Assembly: GCA_030681195.1 (NCBI GenBank)
Contig: JAUXXJ010000056.1
Coordinates: 1-64,000, forward strand
Direction: 5' to 3'
From: Rhodocyclaceae bacterium
GTDB lineage: Bacteria; Pseudomonadota; Gammaproteobacteria; Burkholderiales; Rhodocyclaceae
Length of the DNA: 64,000 nt
In this document: positions 45,256 through 54,137 of the stretch, one piece after another
How the letters are laid out: each line of letters opens with the position of its first letter
How positions within the stretch are numbered: position 1 is the stretch's first letter
Program-made: the position numbers and the translations under genes
The notes under the pieces: generated by a model
Databases searched by the model: none
The model's input: only the letters and a program-made list of their open reading frames with translations
What the model was told of the DNA's origin: nothing

Positions 45256-47190
45256 ATGAAAACAACCCAACAATTATTCCTCCTATCGCTCATGTTTGCA
45301 GCCAGTGTGGCCGGCGCCGCCGATCTGTCCGAGCAGGATTACTTTGAGGAATTGCCTCAAGTACTGACGGTGACACGTCTGGCCCAGCCGTTGCGCGATA
45401 CGCCGGGGGCGGTGACGATCATTGATCGCGAAACGATTCGCCGCTCAGGGGCGCGGGAGTTGGTGGATGTGTTGCGGCTGGTGCCTGGGTATATGGTGGG
45501 CGGCTGGAACGGTGCGAATCCTGGCGCCGCCTACCATGCTCCGCTCGACGATTACGGTACGCGCAATCTTGTGTTGGTGGATGGGCGCTCCGTCTATTCC
45601 TCTTTCTATCTGGGAGATACGCATCGTGGCCTGATGAGCATCTTGCTGGAGGATATCGAACGCATCGAGGTGCTGCGGGGCTCGAACTCTGCTGCCTATG
45701 GCGCCAATGCCCTGTTCGGCGTCATCAACATCGTGACACGCCATACAGCGGATACACGGGGGGTGGAACTCTCCATGAGTTCTGGTGAGGGCAGCATCAA
45801 GGATAACTACGCAAGACTTGGTTGGGGCAGCGACAACGCCAGTTTTCGCCTTTCTGCCGGCCGTCGTCAGGACAGCGGCTATAGGAATGCACATGACGAC
45901 AAGACGGTAGCCCAAGTCCATTTTCGCGGCGACCTGAAGCCGTCCAATAACGAAGATGTCCTGCTGGCCGCAGGCTATAGTGAGATGCCGGCGGGCGAAG
46001 GTTTCCAGGGCGAGAATGGCAATATCCCACGAACGGTCGTCTGGTACGGGCTGTATTTGTCTGGCCAATGGAGTTGGCGACCGGCGTTGGACGAAGAGAT
46101 CAAGCTTTCGGCGAACTATAACGAAGAGCAAGGTGAAGACAGCTTTATCTATCCTCTCGATAAAGCGGTAACGGTCGACTTCGGCGGCCGGGGTCGAAGA
46201 CTCAATCTCGAAGCGCAACACCAGTTTGCCTTTTCAACAACGCAGCGGGTGGTATGGGGCGCAGGCTACAAGTATGAAGATGCGCGTTCGGCGCCTCTCT
46301 ACTACACCAGTGATGTGATATCGATAAGCGAACTGCGCCTGTTCGGCAACTACGAATGGCGCCCCCATCCACGCTGGTTGTTCAACTTCGGTGGGTTCTG
46401 GGCCAACCATAGCCGTAGCGGGAGCTATTTCATGCCGCGACTCATGGCGAACTTCCACGTGACGCCCGACCATACCTTGAGGATTGGCGCCTCCGAGTCC
46501 CAGCGGACCCCCAGCATCTATGAATTGGCAGCCGACCGACGCTACAGGCTCAGTAATGGCACTGATCTCCGTTATGACGTATCGACAGGTAATGTCCGTC
46601 CCGAGAAATTGTTGTCGCACGAAGCTGGCTATTTCGGCAACTTCCATGACTGGCGCTTGACGCTGGATGTCAGGGCTTACCACGAAAGCATGAAGGGCGT
46701 GATCGCTAACAGGGAGTACGATCTGCCTGGTTATACGGTGCGTAAGGTCAATGACTATGTCAATTTCCGCGACATGGAAACTCACGGTATCGAATACCAG
46801 CTGCGCTGGAAGCCGTTTGCCGACACTGAAATCTGGCTTAACCACAACACGCAGGGCTATCGCTGGCTGGATGGTCAGAATATCCGGATGCCGCCAGTCC
46901 GTTCCGGCACGCTAGCGCTGTTCCAGAAGCTACCGCTTGATTTCGATTTCAGCCTGATATTCCATACGTCTACTCCAATGACCTGGCGGCACCAGCAAAC
47001 CAAGCTTCCCGAATTGCGCCGGGTCGATGCTAGGCTGGCCAAGTCATTCCGTATGGGTGCAACCCGTGCTGAAGCGGCAATCTCGGTGCATGCTGTCGGC
47101 GGTGATTATGTGGCTTCGTATCCGCTCATAAGTCAACCCGCCATGATTCAGGAGCGCAGCGCCTTCGGCACGTTGAGGCTCGAATTCTGA
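45256..47190 (+). CDS. TonB-dependent outer-membrane receptor 1
   Basis: A 644-residue receptor: signal peptide about 1-21 (ending AGA), a TonB-box-like VLTVTRL, a plug domain (about 45-155: GAVTIIDRETIRRSG, IERIEVLRGSNSAAYGANALFGVINI) and a 22-strand barrel ending in LRLEF. Ligand unknown. It heads a three-gene run with a periplasmic binding protein and a second receptor, starts and stops nearly touching. Confidence 0.9.
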   Translation: MKTTQQLFLLSLMFAASVAGAADLSEQDYFEELPQVLTVTRLAQPLRDTPGAVTIIDRETIRRSGARELVDVLRLVPGYMVGGWNGANPGAAYHAPLDDYGTRNLVLVDGRSVYSSFYLGDTHRGLMSILLEDIERIEVLRGSNSAAYGANALFGVINIVTRHTADTRGVELSMSSGEGSIKDNYARLGWGSDNASFRLSAGRRQDSGYRNAHDDKTVAQVHFRGDLKPSNNEDVLLAAGYSEMPAGEGFQGENGNIPRTVVWYGLYLSGQWSWRPALDEEIKLSANYNEEQGEDSFIYPLDKAVTVDFGGRGRRLNLEAQHQFAFSTTQRVVWGAGYKYEDARSAPLYYTSDVISISELRLFGNYEWRPHPRWLFNFGGFWANHSRSGSYFMPRLMANFHVTPDHTLRIGASESQRTPSIYELAADRRYRLSNGTDLRYDVSTGNVRPEKLLSHEAGYFGNFHDWRLTLDVRAYHESMKGVIANREYDLPGYTVRKVNDYVNFRDMETHGIEYQLRWKPFADTEIWLNHNTQGYRWLDGQNIRMPPVRSGTLALFQKLPLDFDFSLIFHTSTPMTWRHQQTKLPELRRVDARLAKSFRMGATRAEAAISVHAVGGDYVASYPLISQPAMIQERSAFGTLRLEF

Positions 47191-47192
47191 CC

Positions 47193-48131
47193 ATGCGCCG
47201 TTTCGCCCTCCACCTTTTCCTCGTCTGCCTGCTGGCGCTGTCATTGCCAGCCGCAGCCAAGGATCGGGTCTGGGTGGTGATGTCTGGCGAGGACGGGGTC
47301 TATGCCGAAACGGCCACGGTGCTGCGTAATGAGCTGGAGGGCGAGGCGACATTGAAGTTTGGCGTGCCCGCCAAGCTGCTGGATACGCAGGAGGCACCGC
47401 CGACACTGATTGTCACGGTGGGAACCGTGGCCTTCGACACGACACACAAGTGGTTGAGCGAGCGTTATGCGATTTGGGGGCACGTGCCGGTGCTGGCCAC
47501 CTTGTTGCCCCGTAGTGCATACGATGCACGGGTGGCCGAGGTGGTGCGCTCGGGGCGTGTCATGTCTGCGGTGGTGCTGGATCAACCGATCGGTCGGCAG
47601 ATGGCACTGATCAAGCGCGTCTTGCCGAATTGGTTGCGGGTCGGCGTACTGATGGGGCCGCAGACGCGTCTGCTGTTGCCGCAGCTTGAGCAGCAAGCGC
47701 GTCTGCGCGACTTGCGCCTGGTCGCAAGCCCGGCGGTCGATAGTTTCGAACAAACCTACCCAGCCCTCAAGGGAGTTTTTGAATCTGCCGACGTGCTGCT
47801 TGCCTTGCCGGATCAGCTCCTTTACAACAGTAGCAGCCTGCAGAACATCCTGCTGGCCAGCTATCGGGCGCGTGTGCCGCTGGTCGCTTTTTCGCCAGCG
47901 TACGTGAAGGCCGGTGCGCTGATGGCGGTGTACACTACACCCACCCAGGTGGCGTTTCATACGGCGGGTGTGGTGCGCGGCTGGCTGGCTGGCCGTGGCT
48001 TGCCGCCCGTGCAGCCGCCGCGCGAATTCGACGTGGTGGTGAACACCGCTGTGGCAAACTCGCTGGGGTTACGGATCGATGGGGCGGCGCAGATCGTCGA
48101 GGATTTGCGCCGAGATGAGGCGCGGCAATGA
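47193..48131 (+). CDS. periplasmic ABC-type substrate-binding-like protein
   Basis: A 312-residue exported protein (signal peptide about 1-22, ending AAA) with a two-lobed binding-protein pattern like the TrpX/DUF534 family: IVTVGTVAFD, SAVVLDQPIGRQMALIKRVLP, then VLLALPDQLLYNSSSLQNILLASYRARVPLVAFS. No permease or ATPase gene is adjacent, so it may sense or deliver a ligand for the flanking receptors rather than feed a classical ABC importer. Confidence 0.72.
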   Translation: MRRFALHLFLVCLLALSLPAAAKDRVWVVMSGEDGVYAETATVLRNELEGEATLKFGVPAKLLDTQEAPPTLIVTVGTVAFDTTHKWLSERYAIWGHVPVLATLLPRSAYDARVAEVVRSGRVMSAVVLDQPIGRQMALIKRVLPNWLRVGVLMGPQTRLLLPQLEQQARLRDLRLVASPAVDSFEQTYPALKGVFESADVLLALPDQLLYNSSSLQNILLASYRARVPLVAFSPAYVKAGALMAVYTTPTQVAFHTAGVVRGWLAGRGLPPVQPPREFDVVVNTAVANSLGLRIDGAAQIVEDLRRDEARQ

Positions 48132-50095
48132 ACGTACTACAACGATTCGGGTTGGCGTTTTGCCTCGTGCTCTGGATCAGCCTGCCGGCCAGAGCCGAGA
48201 TCGACAATTCGCTTGAGTCGCTGATGATGGCCAGTCTGGACGAGCTGATGTCGATGTCCGTGACGATTGCCACGCAAACGCCACAGTCGGCTTCCCGGGC
48301 GCCTGCCGTGGTGTCGGTGATCTCTGCCGAGGATATTCGTGCGACGGGAGCGACGAATGTCCTCGATGTCCTGCAGAGTGTGCCGGGCATCACGCTGCGC
48401 CTCAATCATTTCGCCCACAAGCCGCTTGTGTCAGTACGCGGCGCGGCGCCGAAATTGACCCTGATGATGATCAACGGCGCGCCGCTACGCGATCTGGTGT
48501 GGGGCACCGGCATTTATTGGCGTGGCCTGCCGGTCAGCATGATCGAGCGTATCGAGGTGATTCGCGGACCCGGTTCGGCCCTCTATGGCGCGGACGCCGC
48601 TTCGGGGGTGATCAACATCGTGACCAAGACGGCCGGGCGAATGCGGGGTGCCGAGGCGGGCGTGCGCCTCGGCAGCTTCGATACGCAAAATGTCTGGCTT
48701 CAGCATGGTACGAACTGGCATGGCTTCGACATCGGCCTGACCATTGATGCCCTGACGACCGATGGCCATCGCCCCGAAATTGCAGTGAACAAAACGACCT
48801 ATAAACGAACAGAGCGTGCCGACTATGGCTACGACAATCTCGACTTGCGGCTGTCAGTGAGCCGCGACAACTGGCGCGTGCTGGCCGATCACCGCGCCAA
48901 GGATAATCTGCGCGTTGGGCTGACCGGCGGTCGTTATTTTGACGACCAGACACGTGCCAGTGAGAACGATACCGGCCTGGCCTGGCTTTACAGCAATACC
49001 GGCTTTGGCGCTCACTGGGGCCTGGATGCGGAAGTGCGCTACCGCGTGGCCGAGTATTCCTCCGGCAATGGCTTTTTTGAAAGGCCTGGCGTTGTAAATC
49101 ACCAGCGCTCGGCCGAGCAGCGCTTCAGTGCCGAAATCAGCAGCCTTTACCGTGGCTGGCAGAACCATGCCCTGCGTATTGGCGGCGGCTACGTCTGGCA
49201 GGATATCTACGCCGATAGCAAGGTGGAAAACGGTGTGCCCGCCGTGTTTGTTCCGGAAACGGATCGGCGCAATGCGTACCTGTTTGCGCAGGATATCTGG
49301 ACCTTATCCGACCGCTGGGAGGTGACCGCCGGCGCGCGCTACGACCACTATGCCGATTTTGGCGGCACCTTCAATCCTCGACTGGCCGTGGTCTGGCACA
49401 CGACGGAGCGGCTGACCACCAAGCTGATGGCGGGCCGCGCCTTCCGTGCGCCCTCCTTCTTCGAGCTGTATGCCAATACCGGGGCGACGACGCCGAACCC
49501 ATTATTGAAGCCGGAGAAATCCGATACCGTGGAACTGGCCTTCGCGTGGCGGGCAAGCCGTGATCTCAATCTCAATGCCAATCTGTTCCACGCGCGCCAG
49601 TCGAATCCGATTGTCGCGATTGATCCCTTCCCGCAGAAATTCTTCAATGTCGATGCCCATGTGATTCGCGGCCTTGAACTGGAGGCGCAATGGCAGGCTT
49701 CGCCGACCTTGCGCCTGCAGGGCAACCTCACCGTGCGGCGCGCCGACCAGGAACAGTTCACACGCTTCAAGGTGGTTGATCATTTCGCGATTCCGAACCG
49801 GGATGCCTACCTGCGTGCGGATTGGGCCTTCCTGCCGAAATGGAACTGGAACCTGCAGGCGAACTGGACGGGCAAGCGCCCACACCAGGCCAGCACGGAT
49901 ACCCGGCCGACGCTTGGCAGCAACTGGGTGGCGGATACGACGCTGCGCTACTACCATGGCAGCGAATGGGAGTTCGCCGCCAGCATCCGCAACCTGTTCA
50001 ATACGGATGCGCGGGTTTACTCGACCACGGATATTCCGAATTACCTGCCGCTTCCCCGGCGCAGTGTGTTTGCCGAGGTGCGCTACAAGTTCTGA
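48128..50095 (+). CDS. TonB-dependent outer-membrane receptor 2
   Basis: A 655-residue receptor: signal peptide about 1-24, an N-terminal DELMSMSVTIATQTPQ segment as TonB-box region, a plug (about 55-165 with VISAEDIRATGATNVLDVLQ and IERIEVIRGPGSALYGADAASGVINIV, broken here by family-typical variation) and a barrel ending in FAEVRYKF. It overlaps the binding-protein gene by 4 bp. The pair of different receptors in one operon suggests either two related ligands or hetero-uptake; the ligand is not evident. Confidence 0.9.
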   Translation: MNVLQRFGLAFCLVLWISLPARAEIDNSLESLMMASLDELMSMSVTIATQTPQSASRAPAVVSVISAEDIRATGATNVLDVLQSVPGITLRLNHFAHKPLVSVRGAAPKLTLMMINGAPLRDLVWGTGIYWRGLPVSMIERIEVIRGPGSALYGADAASGVINIVTKTAGRMRGAEAGVRLGSFDTQNVWLQHGTNWHGFDIGLTIDALTTDGHRPEIAVNKTTYKRTERADYGYDNLDLRLSVSRDNWRVLADHRAKDNLRVGLTGGRYFDDQTRASENDTGLAWLYSNTGFGAHWGLDAEVRYRVAEYSSGNGFFERPGVVNHQRSAEQRFSAEISSLYRGWQNHALRIGGGYVWQDIYADSKVENGVPAVFVPETDRRNAYLFAQDIWTLSDRWEVTAGARYDHYADFGGTFNPRLAVVWHTTERLTTKLMAGRAFRAPSFFELYANTGATTPNPLLKPEKSDTVELAFAWRASRDLNLNANLFHARQSNPIVAIDPFPQKFFNVDAHVIRGLELEAQWQASPTLRLQGNLTVRRADQEQFTRFKVVDHFAIPNRDAYLRADWAFLPKWNWNLQANWTGKRPHQASTDTRPTLGSNWVADTTLRYYHGSEWEFAASIRNLFNTDARVYSTTDIPNYLPLPRRSVFAEVRYKF

Positions 50096-50097
50096 TC

Positions 50098-50121
50098 GCC
50101 GTCCCGCCAGCGCCGACTTTT
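50098..50121 (-). repeat. dispersed 24-bp repeat, copy 16
   Basis: Perfect core. It fills the whole gap between two convergent genes; its last two bases are part of the metF stop codon. Confidence 0.93.
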
Positions 50122-50950
50122 ACATCAGCTTCAGGCGGCGCACGATCTCCAGCGACAGGATCGACTGATTCAGCGTGTAGAAGTGCAGGCCGGGCGCGCC
50201 CAGAGCGATCAGGCGCTCACACAGTTCTGTGACGACATCGAGACCGAAGGCACGGATCGAGTCGGCATCGTCGCCAAAGCTCTCGAATTTCTTGCGCATC
50301 CAGCGCGGAATTTCGGCACCGCTGGAATCCGCAAAACGGGCGAGTTTGCTGAAGCTGCCAATCGGCATGATGCCCGGCACGATCGGGATGGTGATGTCCA
50401 GTGCGCGCGCTTCGGCGACGAAATGAGCGTAAGCGTCGGCGTTGTAAAAGAACTGGGTGATGGCTGAATCAGCACCGGCATCGACCTTGCGTTTGAAGGC
50501 GCGCAGATCGTCACGCGGGCTTTTGGCCTGCGGGTGCCATTCCGGGTAGGCGGCGACTTCGATGCGGAAGGTATCGCCGGTTTCCTGGCGGATGAATTCG
50601 ACCAGTTCATTGGCATAGCGAAACTCGCCGGCATCGGCCATGCCCGAGGGCAGGTCGCCTCGTAAGGCCACAATGCGGCGGATGCCCTGCGCACGGTAGG
50701 TGTCGAGAATTTCGCGCAGGCCGTCGCGCGTCGAGCCGATGCACGACAAGTGCGGCGCGGCGGCATGACCCTCGGCGGCGATTTCCATGACCACGTCGAA
50801 GGTGCGCTCGCGCGTCGAGCCGCCGGCGCCGTAGGTGACGGAAAAGAATGTGGGCTTAGCGGCCGCCAGCTTGCCGCGCACGACACGCAGCTTGTCGATG
50901 CCGTCGGTGGATTGCGGCGGGAAAAATTCGAAGGAGATTTCAGTCGTCAT
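50120..50950 (-). CDS. metF: 5,10-methylenetetrahydrofolate reductase MetF
   Basis: A 276-residue FAD enzyme that makes 5-methyltetrahydrofolate for methionine synthesis. It starts with SFEFFPPQS, carries SVTYGAGGSTRERT and LRGDLP and the AITQFFYNADAY loop with the FAD and folate contacts. Near ahcY and metK, so the window holds three genes of the activated-methyl cycle, though in separate transcripts. Its TAA stop is completed by the adjacent dispersed repeat. Confidence 0.96.
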   Translation of the reverse strand: MTTEISFEFFPPQSTDGIDKLRVVRGKLAAAKPTFFSVTYGAGGSTRERTFDVVMEIAAEGHAAAPHLSCIGSTRDGLREILDTYRAQGIRRIVALRGDLPSGMADAGEFRYANELVEFIRQETGDTFRIEVAAYPEWHPQAKSPRDDLRAFKRKVDAGADSAITQFFYNADAYAHFVAEARALDITIPIVPGIMPIGSFSKLARFADSSGAEIPRWMRKKFESFGDDADSIRAFGLDVVTELCERLIALGAPGLHFYTLNQSILSLEIVRRLKLM

Positions 50951-50952
50951 GC

Positions 50953-51780
50953 TTATTGGCCATGTTGGGCGTGAAGGAAAAATTCGTGATTGCCGTCGGT
51001 GCCGGTGATCGGGCTGTCGAACCAGTCGCGGACGGTGAGGTGGTGGTCGGTGCAGCAGGCGGTGAGTTTGTCGCGTACCGCAGGATACAAGCGACTGTCG
51101 GTCACAATGCCGCCCTTGCCAATGCGTTCAGGACCGACCTCGAACTGCGGCTTGACCAGCAGCAGCAGGTCGCCGAGTTGGGTGAGCAGCGGCGGCAGTT
51201 GCGGGAGGATCAGCGTGAGGGAAATGAAGCTTACGTCAGCGACGATCAGGTCGAACTGCCGTCCCGCCAGCGCCGACTTTTCGAACGCGCGTGCGTTGAT
51301 GCCCTCATGCGACTCGACGCGCGGATCGGCGGCCATGGCGGGATGCAGTTGGCCATGACCGACATCAATGCCGACCACTTTCGCGGCACCATGCTGCAAC
51401 AGACAGTCGGTGAAGCCGCCCGTCGATTGGCCAATATCGAGACAATCGAGGCCATGCACATCAATTCCCGTATGCAGCAGTGCGCCGGCCAGCTTGAGAC
51501 CACCGCGCGAGACATATTCGGCGTCGTGGGCTGGCGCCACGGCCAGACGGGCCTGTACCGGCAGCAGATGGGCAGGCTTGCGCAAAACATCGCCCTCCAG
51601 GCTGACTCTCCCTGCCTCGATCAGGCGTTGCGCCACCGTGCGTGAAGGCGCGAGCCCTTGCTGGACGAGCAGCGCATCCACCCGCACCCCGTCATGCGGA
51701 ATATGGATAGACGCAGCCGCACGCACCGCCACCTTGGATTTTGGCCGTGCCGTGCGGGCATGAAACGAGTTCATGCTCAT
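50953..51780 (-). CDS. tlyA: TlyA-family rRNA methyltransferase / hemolysin-like protein
   Basis: A 275-residue protein: an S4 RNA-binding domain (about 30-95; RVDALLVQQGLAPSRTVAQRLIEAGRV) and an FtsJ-like methyltransferase (about 95-270) with SAM motif DIGQSTGGFTDCLL. Family members 2'-O-methylate rRNA. A perfect dispersed repeat gives KSALAGRQ near residue 168. The start is uncertain: ATG 51780 overlaps the upstream PIN gene (ATGA), but the conserved part begins about 30 residues later. Confidence 0.88.
   Translation of the reverse strand: MSMNSFHARTARPKSKVAVRAAASIHIPHDGVRVDALLVQQGLAPSRTVAQRLIEAGRVSLEGDVLRKPAHLLPVQARLAVAPAHDAEYVSRGGLKLAGALLHTGIDVHGLDCLDIGQSTGGFTDCLLQHGAAKVVGIDVGHGQLHPAMAADPRVESHEGINARAFEKSALAGRQFDLIVADVSFISLTLILPQLPPLLTQLGDLLLLVKPQFEVGPERIGKGGIVTDSRLYPAVRDKLTACCTDHHLTVRDWFDSPITGTDGNHEFFLHAQHGQ
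51258..51281 (-). repeat. dispersed 24-bp repeat, copy 17 (inside tlyA)
   Basis: Perfect core. Read in frame as KSALAGRQ, the third reading frame seen for this repeat. Confidence 0.93.
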
Positions 51781-52202
51781 GCGGCAGTTTCCAGAAAGGG
51801 ATTGACGACGGTGACGCCGTCGTAGACTTGGCCGTGCGAAAAATCTTCGCTGAGTAGATGACTGCAGCCAAGCCGCTGCGCAGCGGCAAGGATGGGAGCG
51901 TCCCACCAGTCGATGCGAAAGCGCTGATGGAGCCGAATTGCGGTCATGACCAGTTCGCTGTCGGTCGGCTGGCAGCGATTGAAGAGCAACAGGGTATCCA
52001 GGTAGCACTGGGCTTGTTGCGACGTGAAGCCGGTGCCTTGCGCTGTCGGCTTGATGGCATTGACGTAAAACTCCACCATGACCTGCGTTGATAGACCAAA
52101 TCCCCCGGCCAGGATGATGCGCTCGGCGACGGCGCGCTTGTTGGCCTCCGCTTCTTTGGGAGAAATCGCATAGAGCAGGATGTTGGTGTCGAGAAATACC
52201 AC
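51777..52202 (-). CDS. PIN-domain toxin (VapC-like)
   Basis: A 141-residue PIN-domain ribonuclease. VVFLDTNILLYAISP has the first catalytic Asp, and DWWDAPILAAAQRLGCSHLLSEDF the distal acidic residues (the DA...SEDF pattern). GTG at 52202 is 1 bp after the antitoxin stop, so the pair is coupled. VapC toxins cut tRNA or rRNA; the target is unknown. Confidence 0.88.
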   Translation of the reverse strand: MVFLDTNILLYAISPKEAEANKRAVAERIILAGGFGLSTQVMVEFYVNAIKPTAQGTGFTSQQAQCYLDTLLLFNRCQPTDSELVMTAIRLHQRFRIDWWDAPILAAAQRLGCSHLLSEDFSHGQVYDGVTVVNPFLETAA

Positions 52203-52203
52203 G

Positions 52204-52506
52204 TCAGATACCCAACTGTTGCAAATAGGCTCGGTCGTGAACTTGCGCACGGGTCAGTCGGTCGGCGGCGCTGAAGTGGGGATTGACCTGGGCGGCGATC
52301 TCGGTCAGGCGTCGCACATATTCCTCGTGAGAAACTGGCGGCGTCGCATATTTCACGGCAGGCTCGGCCACGCGATTCTCCCAGCCAACAGTTTCCTCCA
52401 GCAAGGCCATCAATTCACCCTGCAGGCTGCGGTGATTACGCGCCGCGCGCTGACGCAAAGCTTCGGCCAGCGCTTCTGGAACGTCTTTGATCGAAAGATT
52501 AGGCAT
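52204..52506 (-). CDS. FitA/VapB-like ribbon-helix-helix antitoxin
   Basis: A 100-residue protein. The first 40 residues (NLSIKDVPEALAEALRQRAARNHRSLQGELMALL) match the Arc/FitA ribbon-helix-helix fold; the tail is acidic to aromatic and should bind the PIN toxin. GGAGGC lies 6-7 bp before ATG 52506. Probably autoregulates the pair. Confidence 0.87.
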   Translation of the reverse strand: MPNLSIKDVPEALAEALRQRAARNHRSLQGELMALLEETVGWENRVAEPAVKYATPPVSHEEYVRRLTEIAAQVNPHFSAADRLTRAQVHDRAYLQQLGI

Positions 52507-52563
52507 GATTGCCTCCAAAATGGAACCTTAACGGCTCCATTCTGGATTCATTGCTGATGAACG

Positions 52564-53964
52564 TCAATAGCGGTAGCTATCGGTCTTGTACGGCCCGGTC
52601 TTCGGCACACCGATATAGGCGGCCTGTTGATCGGTCAGCTCGGACAATTGCGCGTTGAGCTTCTTCAACTGCAGGCGCGCCACCTTCTCATCCAGATGCT
52701 TGGGCAGCACATAGACGCCCACGGGATAGTCGGCGTTCTTGGTGAACAGCTCAATCTGCGCAATGGTCTGGTTGGCGAAGCTGGACGACATCACGTAGCT
52801 CGGGTGACCCGTACCGCAGCCGAGGTTGACCAAGCGGCCCTTGGCGAGCAGGATGATGCGCTTACCGTCCGGGAAGATGATGTGATCGACTTGCGGCTTG
52901 ATTTCTTCCCACTGGTACTTTTCAACGGAAGCGACGTCGATCTCGTTGTCGAAGTGGCCAATGTTGCAGACGATCGCCTGATCTTTCATCTTCGCCATGT
53001 GGTCGTGGTTGATGACGTGGTAGTTGCCGGTGCAGGTGACGAAGATGTCGGCCTTGTCGGCGGCGTAGTCCATGGTCACGACGCGGTAGCCTTCCATCGC
53101 CGCCTGCAGCGCGCAGATCGGGTCGATTTCGGTGACCCAGACCTGCGCCGACAGCGCGCGCATGGCCTGGGCAGAACCCTTGCCCACGTCGCCGTAACCG
53201 GCGATCAGGGCGACCTTGCCAGCGATCATCACGTCGGTGGCGCGCTTGATGCCGTCGACCAGTGATTCGCGGCAGCCGTAGAGGTTGTCGAACTTGGACT
53301 TGGTGACGGAATCATTGACGTTGATCGCGGGGATCTTCAGGTCGCCGCGCTCGTGCATTTGATACAGGCGATGCACGCCGGTGGTGGTCTCCTCGGTGAC
53401 GCCCTTGATCTGCGCCAGGCGCGTCGAATACCAGGTCGGCTCAAGGGCGAGCTTGGCCTTGATGGCGGCGAAGAGGATGGTTTCTTCTTCCGAGGTCGGC
53501 TTGGCGATCACGCTGATGTCCTTCTCGGCCTTGGCACCGAGGTGCAGCAGCAAGGTGGCATCGCCGCCGTCGTCGAGAATGATGTTCGAGAAGCTGCCAT
53601 TCGGCCACTCGAAGATGCGATGGGTGTAGTCCCAGTAGTCGACCAGCGTCTCACCCTTGACGGCGAAGACGGCGATGCCGTCCTGGGCGATGGCGGCGGC
53701 AGCGTGGTCCTGCGTCGAGAAAATGTTGCACGAGGCCCAGCGCACTTCGGCGCCGAGCGCGGTCAGCGTCTCGATCAGCACGGCGGTCTGGATTGTCATG
53801 TGCAGTGAACCGGTGATGCGCGCGCCCTTCAGGGGCTGGGCTTTGGCGTATTCCTCGCGGATTGCCATCAGGCCGGGCATCTCGGTTTCGGCGATGCGAA
53901 TTTCCTTGCGGCCCCAGTCGGCGAGGCCCATGTCGGCAATAACGTAGTCTTGAGTGGTGGTCAT
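52564..53964 (-). CDS. ahcY: S-adenosylhomocysteine hydrolase
   Basis: A 466-residue NAD-dependent enzyme that splits S-adenosylhomocysteine to adenosine and homocysteine. It has [17 protein letters not shown]-binding [10 protein letters not shown] and the C-terminal [12 protein letters not shown] with the conserved Lys-Tyr pair. AAGGAG precedes ATG 53964. The leader carries an SAH riboswitch, so the enzyme is induced by its own substrate. Confidence 0.97.
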   Translation of the reverse strand: MTTTQDYVIADMGLADWGRKEIRIAETEMPGLMAIREEYAKAQPLKGARITGSLHMTIQTAVLIETLTALGAEVRWASCNIFSTQDHAAAAIAQDGIAVFAVKGETLVDYWDYTHRIFEWPNGSFSNIILDDGGDATLLLHLGAKAEKDISVIAKPTSEEETILFAAIKAKLALEPTWYSTRLAQIKGVTEETTTGVHRLYQMHERGDLKIPAINVNDSVTKSKFDNLYGCRESLVDGIKRATDVMIAGKVALIAGYGDVGKGSAQAMRALSAQVWVTEIDPICALQAAMEGYRVVTMDYAADKADIFVTCTGNYHVINHDHMAKMKDQAIVCNIGHFDNEIDVASVEKYQWEEIKPQVDHIIFPDGKRIILLAKGRLVNLGCGTGHPSYVMSSSFANQTIAQIELFTKNADYPVGVYVLPKHLDEKVARLQLKKLNAQLSELTDQQAAYIGVPKTGPYKTDSYRY

Positions 53965-54034
53965 GAGTTCAGGCTCCTTGAACGTATGACCGGGAGGGCG
54001 CTTGCCGGATCGGACAAACCCACCCTTCCCGGTA

Positions 54035-54110
54035 CGGGTTGGGTGAGCGCCGTTAAAACAAACCGAGCCTGGGGCCATGGGACATGGAACCTCGCAGCGC
54101 TCCTCGGAAT
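54035..54110 (-). ncRNA. SAH riboswitch upstream of ahcY
   Basis: On the minus strand the conserved core of the SAH-sensing riboswitch is present: CCGAGGAGCGCTGC (54107-54094), then CCAGGCTCGG (54072-54063), which pairs CCGAG with CTCGG, then AACGGCGCTCACCC (54054-54041), which pairs GAGCGC with GCGCTC. Position 70 bp before the ahcY start fits. SAH binding turns ahcY on in known members. Confidence 0.93.
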
Positions 54111-54117
54111 ACGCAGC

Positions 54118-54123
54118 ATTATA
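54118..54123 (-). promoter_or_regulatory. -10 element of the ahcY promoter
   Basis: A perfect TATAAT on the minus strand, whose predicted start lies at the first bases of the riboswitch. No good -35 is present. It lies about 15 bp from the proposed start of the divergent gene, so the two promoters must overlap. Confidence 0.6.
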
Positions 54124-54137
54124 CGCTGCTGGATGGT

